From: PALSA-505 sp036267135
Lineage (GTDB): Bacteria; Actinomycetota; Actinomycetes; Streptosporangiales; Streptosporangiaceae
Direction: 5' to 3'
DNA: 64,000 nt
NCBI GenBank assembly: GCA_036267135.1
Contig: DATAWQ010000139.1
Span: forward strand, 82,716 to 146,715
The stretch's first letter is position 1; each line of letters starts with the position of its first letter. A model generated the notes under the pieces. It had not been told where the DNA came from and did no database searches. It saw nothing but the letters and a program-made list of their open reading frames with translations. Shown piece by piece: positions 59,287-64,000 of the stretch. The position numbers were made by a program, and so were the translations under genes.

Positions 59287-60180
59287 CTAGTCGGGTGAGA
59301 CGGCTGGATCGTCCGCTTCCAGGCGGCCCGCTGGCCGTCTGGATATCCGCGTCCGGATGAGCGTGCCCGACGGGCTCCAGCTGTCCGTCCCGAGGGGCGC
59401 CTGAGCGGCGGTCTGCGCCGTCCCAGTGCCTCCGCCCGACGAGATCGGGTCGGTCTGGGTCGCCGCACCGGCGCCCAACCGTGCGCCGGGACCATTCCGG
59501 CGCGGAAATCTGTGGGTCCTGACCATCGTGACCGTGGCCCGCTGGTGGTGCCTGCGCCCGGCGTGGCGCCGGGCCGACGGAGCGGCCTGGGTCAGCAGGT
59601 GGCCGGTGAGTTCGGGGCCGATCGCCGGCCTGCTCACCGCGTGCGCGGCGGGGTGAGCGCGGCTCGTCAGTGGCCTGGCCGTCGCGGTGGCACCGTTCAG
59701 GTTGATGCCTGGTTTGCCCGTATCAGCCGTCGCGCCGCTCATAACCGTCTGCGGCAGGCTCGATGCGGTACCCGTGATGAAGCCAGGTGTGGCGCTGCCA
59801 GCCAAGCCCGAAGCCAGCGTGGCGCCTTGGTGCACCTCGGAGCTGAGCACGCCGGACACCGCCGACACGGCCGGGCCGGTCAGGCCGGAGGTCGCGGCGC
59901 CCTGCGCCAGCGGCTCCGGGGTAGGCGGCTCCGGGGTAGTAGGCGCCTGCGCCGCCGGGCCGGAACTGCCCAGCGCGCCGAGGACCGCCGACGCCGCGGG
60001 CTGGACGGCCGACAGCGGCGCCGCGGAGGCCGTGGCCTGCGCCGCATCGGCGGCCTGGCTGCTGGCCGGAAGCTTGTGGGGGGCCGGGGGCGTGATCTGG
60101 GCGGCATAGGCGTGCCCCGCGCCGGCGAACAACCAGCCGCCGAGCAGGAACCCGCCAATCACCAGGCCACGGCCGACCAT
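59287..60180 (-). CDS. Secreted low-complexity Ala/Pro/Ser-rich protein
   Basis: About 297 residues if started at ATG 60180. N-terminal signal MVGRGLVIGGFLLGGWLFAG with AYA cleavage. The rest is rich in Ala, Ser, Pro, Thr and Gly (PAPHKLPASSQAADAAQATASAAPL) with a basic HRR-rich patch near the end (RRHAGRRHHQRA); no domain is recognised. The frame stays open to 60534, and FNSAAFRRARGQSWR just upstream of the ATG may belong to a longer start. Next to chaplins on the same strand, it could be a cell-surface protein. Confidence 0.55.
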   Translation of the reverse strand: MVGRGLVIGGFLLGGWLFAGAGHAYAAQITPPAPHKLPASSQAADAAQATASAAPLSAVQPAASAVLGALGSSGPAAQAPTTPEPPTPEPLAQGAATSGLTGPAVSAVSGVLSSEVHQGATLASGLAGSATPGFITGTASSLPQTVMSGATADTGKPGINLNGATATARPLTSRAHPAAHAVSRPAIGPELTGHLLTQAAPSARRHAGRRHHQRATVTMVRTHRFPRRNGPGARLGAGAATQTDPISSGGGTGTAQTAAQAPLGTDSWSPSGTLIRTRISRRPAGRLEADDPAVSPD

Positions 60181-60644
60181 GCGCCAGCTCTGCCCGCGCG
60201 CCCGTCGGAATGCAGCACTGTTGAACTCGGCAAACTGGCTGACGGTGCCATCACCGGCCAGTTGCCCGGAAGATGCAGGCCAGTCGTTGACGACCGGCTG
60301 TGATTCAGGCGCGGTCCAAGGGCCGCCCGGCGCGCAGCACCGCGCGCCAGCGGCTCGGAGCGGCTCGTGAGCCTGCTCCTCCCTGGTGGGCCCGGTGAGC
60401 CTAGTCGGCTCGATCGGGCCTGAGCATCGCACCTGCGACCCTCCCTTTGACTGCAACGAGCGGCAATGCTGGTCGCGCTCACCGGACCGCAGATGCCTGG
60501 GGGTGGCGCGTCCCGGCGAGGCTCGGCCCCGCACGAAGAGTCACCATAACAGCACTGAACGTGACCGAGAGGGGTATTGCTTCGGATAGCCGCCGGCGTG
60601 TCATTCGGGTGGCCGCAGTTAACCAGCCTGACCTGGACGAAGCC
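60181..60644. other. Stretch between the secreted protein and the M20 gene
   Basis: No gene is sure here. The minus frame of the secreted protein stays open through 60534, but its upstream codons lack features. A plus-strand frame (60447-60764) overlaps the end of the M20 gene and is rejected. The region probably holds the promoter of the secreted protein. Confidence 0.45.
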
Positions 60645-61991
60645 TTAGCAGAGGTCGAGAAATTTATCCAAGACGCGGGTTCCGAAAGCCAGCGCATCGA
60701 CGGGGACTCGCTCATCGATACCGTGGAACATACCGGAAAAGTCCAGATCCGCAGGAAGTCGTAGCGGAGCGAACCCGAAACACCTTATGCCCAGTGTGCT
60801 AAACGACTTCGCGTCGGTTCCGCCGGACAGGCAGTACGGCATGACCGAGGCGCCAGGGTCCTCTGCCTGCACAGACGCGACCATGGCGTCGCACAGGTCA
60901 CCATCGAACGTCGTCTCAACCGCGATGTCGCGATGGATGAACTCACGCGTCACGTTCGGCCCCAAAAGCCGGTCAATCTCGGCGAAGAACTCTTCTTCGT
61001 AGCCCGGCAGAAAACGGCCGTCGATGTCGGCGGTAGCGGTTTGCGGCACGACGTTTACTTTGTACCCCGCGGACAGGCCTGTCGGATTTACCGTATTCCT
61101 GATCGTTGCCCCGATAATGCGCGAGATCGGGCCAAGCTTGGCGATTGACTGACGGATCTCATTAATGTCGAAATCCACCCCAAGCGCGGCACAAGCGGCC
61201 TCGAGGAACGCCCGGGTCGTCGGGATGAGCCGTTCCGGCCAGTCGTGACGGCCCAGGGCGGCCACGGCCTCGGCCAGCTCGGTCACCGCGTTGTCCGGGT
61301 TCAGCATGGAGCCGTGCCCGGCGCGGCCGTGCGCGGTCAGCCGCATCCAGGCCATGCCCTTCTCCGCCGTCTGCAGCAGGTAGTGTCGCCGGCCGCCGAA
61401 CGTGACGCTGAACCCGCCGACCTCGCCGATTGCCTCGGTGCACCCCTCGAACAGGTCCGCGTGGTTGTCCACCAGCCAGTGCGCGCCGTAGCTGCCGCCG
61501 GCCTCCTCGTCCGCGGGAAAGGCGAGCACCAGGTCGCGGGCGGGCCGCCGCCCCTCGCGCAGCCGCTGCCGGACGACGGCCAGGATCATCGCGTCCATAT
61601 CCTTCATATCGACCGCGCCGCGTCCCCAGACACAGCCGTCGTGCACCTCGCCGGAGAACGGATGCCGCTGCCAGTCATCGGGGTTGGCGGGCACCACGTC
61701 AAGATGACCGTGGACGAGCAGCGCGGGCCGCTCGCGGTCTTCCCCCGCGATCCTGGCGACGACGCTGGCCCGGCCCGGATGCGACTCGAGCACGTCCGGC
61801 TCGGCACCGACCTCGGCCAGCAGCGCCGCGACGTGCTCCGCGGCCCGGCGCTCACCGGGGCCGGAGTTGTCGCCCGGGTTCGAGGTATCGATACGGATAA
61901 GGTCGGAGCAAATCTGGGCGACCTCGTCCGCGGCGGTCGCACTGCCCGTGGTCAAATTGGCTGGGCTGGGGGCGTCAGATTCTGGAGTCAC
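60645..61991 (-). CDS. M20 family metallopeptidase
   Basis: 448 residues, GTG start. Zinc-ligand motifs of the M20/ArgE/DapE family are all present: LVHGHLDVVPA, WGRGAVDMKDMDA, and PADEEAGGSYGAHW; the dimerisation domain begins AHGRAGHGSM, and the C-terminal His is in FHGIDERVPVDAL. It hydrolyses amide bonds of dipeptides or acylated amino acids in the cytoplasm; the substrate is not predictable. The C-terminal end FGTRVLDKFLDL is complete. Single gene upstream of tRNA-Leu, on the opposite strand. Confidence 0.9.
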   Translation of the reverse strand: MTPESDAPSPANLTTGSATAADEVAQICSDLIRIDTSNPGDNSGPGERRAAEHVAALLAEVGAEPDVLESHPGRASVVARIAGEDRERPALLVHGHLDVVPANPDDWQRHPFSGEVHDGCVWGRGAVDMKDMDAMILAVVRQRLREGRRPARDLVLAFPADEEAGGSYGAHWLVDNHADLFEGCTEAIGEVGGFSVTFGGRRHYLLQTAEKGMAWMRLTAHGRAGHGSMLNPDNAVTELAEAVAALGRHDWPERLIPTTRAFLEAACAALGVDFDINEIRQSIAKLGPISRIIGATIRNTVNPTGLSAGYKVNVVPQTATADIDGRFLPGYEEEFFAEIDRLLGPNVTREFIHRDIAVETTFDGDLCDAMVASVQAEDPGASVMPYCLSGGTDAKSFSTLGIRCFGFAPLRLPADLDFSGMFHGIDERVPVDALAFGTRVLDKFLDLC

Positions 61992-62168
61992 CTGGCCATC
62001 GTCGCACGTATGGACGTTGCGCCGTTGGGCCGCGTCAGCCCAGGCCCCGCCGGGCCGGACGCCGTCCCGGCGAACCTGACGGCGCTGGGCGCGGAAGCGG
62101 ACCTGCGCGAATCGCTGACGTTTGCTATCGTGAGGCGTCCGTCACGGGTACTGCCGTGGGCGGCGCAC

Positions 62169-62253
62169 GTCCGGGTGGCGGAATAGGCAGACGCGCTAGC
62201 TTGAGGTGCTAGTGCCCGTTAAGGGCATGGGGGTTCAAGTCCCCCCTCGGACA
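62169..62253 (+). tRNA. tRNA-Leu(GAG)
   Basis: 85 nt. Acceptor GTCCGGG pairs with CTCGGAC; D arm with TGGCGGAAT; anticodon stem CTAGC/GCTAG with loop TTGAGGT, anticodon GAG (Leu); a long variable arm (TGCCCGTTAAGGGCA) typical of Leu tRNAs; T arm GGGGG TTCAAGT CCCCC. Discriminator A; CCA not encoded. An integrase gene lies 3' of it. Confidence 0.95.
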
Positions 62254-62334
62254 CTTTTGCCTGGGAAATTTCCCGCAAGACGCACAGAACTCGAACACGC
62301 GGCCGGTGCGCCGCCGCCCTGTGGGGAGGCGGTC

Positions 62335-62805
62335 ATGACCGCCCGGGCCGTTGCTCCCGTCATCCCGCCGCGGGCCCGGCCAGGTGACCGGGGTCCCGGG
62401 AGGCCGGGTGCTGCCCGGTGCCTGCCGCTGGCCGGTGCGCCGGTAGCCCCGGCGGTCCCAGATGACGTGGTCTATGGGTTCGGCCGGATGGATGAGTGGG
62501 GCCGGGTTGCTGACCGGGCCGTGACCGGCGTGCTGGGCTGGCAGCGCGGGGACCGGCTGACACTGACCGGTGCCGGCGGCGTGGTCACCGCCCGGCGCGA
62601 TCCGGGCGGGATGGTGATCATGCCGGCCAGGCCCTATCTCACGATCCCGGCCACGCTGCGGCGCTGCTGCGGGCTGCGGCCTGGTGACCGGGTGCTGCTG
62701 GCGGCATTCCCGGCCCGGGACGCGCTGGCCGCGTACTCGTTCGCGGTGGTGGATCAGGCGCTGCGGGCGCATGCCACCGCCGCCGGCGAGGGGGAGCAGC
62801 CGTGA
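62335..62805 (+). CDS. SpoVT-AbrB-like DNA-binding protein
   Basis: 156 residues, ATG 62335 after GGGGAGG. Two AbrB-like swapped-hairpin units are seen: FGRMDEWGRVADRAVTGVLGWQRGDRLTL and YLTIPATLRRCCGLRPGDRVLLAAF. The N-terminal 45 residues are Pro/Ala-rich and disordered. Its stop overlaps the integrase start as GTGA, and such AbrB-integrase pairs mark integrated elements in actinomycetes. It probably regulates the integrase. Confidence 0.72.
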   Translation: MTARAVAPVIPPRARPGDRGPGRPGAARCLPLAGAPVAPAVPDDVVYGFGRMDEWGRVADRAVTGVLGWQRGDRLTLTGAGGVVTARRDPGGMVIMPARPYLTIPATLRRCCGLRPGDRVLLAAFPARDALAAYSFAVVDQALRAHATAAGEGEQP

Positions 62806-63842
62806 CTGCCCTGAACGGGGGCGCCTCCCAGCAGGCCGCGGTGGAGGCGGCACTGGTGCTGCTGGAGCGGATGGGCCTGTCCCCGGCGGACCTGGCGGCC
62901 ATCCCGCAGCCTCACAAGCCGGTTCCGACCTTCGCCGAATACGTCCCGGTGGTGTCAAAGTCGGTGAGCGACGGCACCCGCCGGGCGTACGGCTCGTACT
63001 GGAACCGGGTCGTCGAGCACTGGGGGCAGCGCCGCCTGGACGAGCCCACCCCCTCAGATATCCGGCAGCTCATGACCGAAGTCAAGACTCATGTCGTGGC
63101 GCGGCGCAACGCCCGGGGCGGCCGCAGCGCGGCCGAGCACCTCGTGGCGGCGCTGCGCTGCTTGTACCAGCGCGCCGTCGATGATGGGCTGATCGCCGAG
63201 GCAGGCAACCCGGCGCGCAAGGTGGCTAAGCCCCGCCGCCTGCCATCCACCCGCCGGGCTATTTCCGATACCCGGCTGGCACAGATCAACGAGGTCGCGG
63301 CAACGACGGGGGATGATCCGGATCTGGACACGCTGCTGTTGCGGCTGCACACCGAAACCGCCTGCCGGCGCGGCGGCGCGCTGGCCCTGCGACCGCAAGA
63401 TCTCGACCCAGAGCAGTGCCTGATCCTGCTGCGGGAAAAAGGGGAGACGTTCCGCTGGCAACCGGTCTCCCCCACCTTGATGACCCACCTGCGCCAGCAC
63501 GCCGAACAGCGCCACGCCCCGCCCGGCGCGCGACTGCTGCGGTACGCCAGTGGACAGCCGATCACCTACCGGCGCTATGACCACCTGTGGGTCCGCATCG
63601 GCCGCCACCTGCCCTGGGTCGCGACCCAGCAGATCAGCACGCACTGGATCCGGCACACCACCCTGACCTGGGTGGAGCGTAATTTCGGCTACGCCGTCGC
63701 CCACGCCTACGCGGGCCACACCGACTCCGGCGGCGATGGCGCTACTTCGACGTACGTGACCGCCAGCCAGTCCGAGGTCACTGCCGCGCTGGCCGCGCTG
63801 ACCGGTGAACCCCATCCCCTCGCCACGACGGAAGAGTGGTGA
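62802..63842 (+). CDS. Tyrosine site-specific integrase
   Basis: 346 residues, GTG start coupled to the AbrB-like gene. N-terminal SAM-like core-binding domain (TFAEYVPVVSKSVSDGTRRAYGSYWNRVVEHWG), then a catalytic domain with Arg in TACRRGGAL, Lys in LREKGETF, HWIRHTTLTW, AGHTDS and the nucleophile Tyr in TSTYVTAS. The set is complete, so it should be active. About 550 bp from tRNA-Leu, its likely attachment site. It is not close to the integrase at 46190. Confidence 0.9.
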   Translation: MTALNGGASQQAAVEAALVLLERMGLSPADLAAIPQPHKPVPTFAEYVPVVSKSVSDGTRRAYGSYWNRVVEHWGQRRLDEPTPSDIRQLMTEVKTHVVARRNARGGRSAAEHLVAALRCLYQRAVDDGLIAEAGNPARKVAKPRRLPSTRRAISDTRLAQINEVAATTGDDPDLDTLLLRLHTETACRRGGALALRPQDLDPEQCLILLREKGETFRWQPVSPTLMTHLRQHAEQRHAPPGARLLRYASGQPITYRRYDHLWVRIGRHLPWVATQQISTHWIRHTTLTWVERNFGYAVAHAYAGHTDSGGDGATSTYVTASQSEVTAALAALTGEPHPLATTEEW

Positions 63843-63847
63843 CAGGC

Positions 63848-64000
63848 ATGACTGCCATGAAGGCAGACACGCCCACGACCGCAAAATCTGGCATGCGCGG
63901 TCCGGTCCTGGTGCGGACCGCCGGACCAGCCGCAGACCGGTCCCCGGCGACCGCCGGGCCGGGGCGGACGATCCGGTCCTGGCCGCTGCTGGTCCTGGCG
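63848..64000 (+). CDS. Start of a membrane protein cut by the window edge
   Basis: ATG 63848, 5 bp after the integrase stop, opens a frame to the window end: MTAMKADTPTTAKSG, a Pro/Ala-rich segment and then RSWPLLVLA, the start of a membrane helix. In related integrative elements the integrase is followed by a DUF2637/SpdB-type membrane protein; that identity is a guess from position and the first residues. Confidence 0.5.
   Translation, partial: MTAMKADTPTTAKSGMRGPVLVRTAGPAADRSPATAGPGRTIRSWPLLVLA

Noticed and set aside
59694..59707. Another near-copy of the GGTGGCCACCGTTCAG repeat
   Set aside because: One base of the palindrome is missing and it lies inside a coding frame, so it is probably chance.
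60447..60764. Plus-strand frame of 105 codons with a plausible-looking helical end
   Set aside because: It overlaps the C-terminal end of the M20 peptidase, whose reading (GIDERVPVDAL) is clearly the real one.

Overview
The window is high-GC actinobacterial chromosome. It carries two multi-domain chaplin genes, an actinobacterial MFS-thymidylate kinase fusion, a DUF5703 gene, and an integrative element of the pSAM2 type, so a filamentous, sporulating actinomycete is likely. Secreted proteases of the acid-active families G1 (two copies) and S53 hint at an acid-soil lineage (Streptosporangiales-like). The exact taxon cannot be read from the sequence.

Left part (1-33.3 kb), accessory chromosome. 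It opens with a cut-off G1 peptidase and a sugar ABC importer operon (two permeases and a lipoprotein) without its own ATPase. A frameshifted small gene, a DUF222/HNH protein, a PolX-PHP repair polymerase and a large DUF3516 helicase follow. Two paralogous secreted proteins, each of 14 repeats of about 50 residues (probably two seven-bladed propellers), flank a TetR gene and two acyl-CoA-ligase-type genes. The second ligase lacks the phosphate-binding loop and the catalytic lysine tail. Then come an FAD oxidoreductase operon, a padR gene killed by an amber codon, an ATP-grasp ligase, a DEAD-box helicase, Maf, a Tat-exported phospholipase C-type enzyme with a YVTN propeller protein, a second G1 peptidase, GtrA and an S53 peptidase.

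Middle (33.3-47.6 kb), an island at tRNA-Thr(CGU). The 3' 42 nt of the tRNA are repeated in direct orientation: the intact gene at 47.5 kb, three exact copies at 37.3, 38.6 and 39.5 kb, and a decayed copy at 33.3 kb. The copies bound four modules. The right-most is a complete pSAM2-like element (attL 39.5 kb, attR 47.5 kb) with RepSA-type initiator, TTG-start excisionase and tyrosine integrase, plus a TIR-domain protein, an HNH protein, an anti-sigma-like ATPase and an ABM/XRE operon; no transfer gene is seen. The other three have no integrase and carry Fic plus HicBA plus a lipoprotein, a RelE/HigB-type toxin with XRE antitoxin, and VapBC. Paired GTTAGCA motifs, always 12 nt apart, lie beside every core and look like integrase arm sites. 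The modules look like cis-mobilizable cassettes that piled up on one tRNA.

Right part (47.6-64 kb), mostly conserved chromosome: a SlpD/Tap-like peptidase, RicT/PSP1, holB, MFS-tmk, topA, DUF5703, two chaplins, a secreted low-complexity protein, an M20 peptidase and tRNA-Leu(GAG). Directly after tRNA-Leu, an AbrB-like protein and a second tyrosine integrase begin another putative integrated element that leaves the window.

A 16-bp sequence, TGAACGGTGGCCACCG, recurs in four intergenic gaps across the window, once as an inverted pair.
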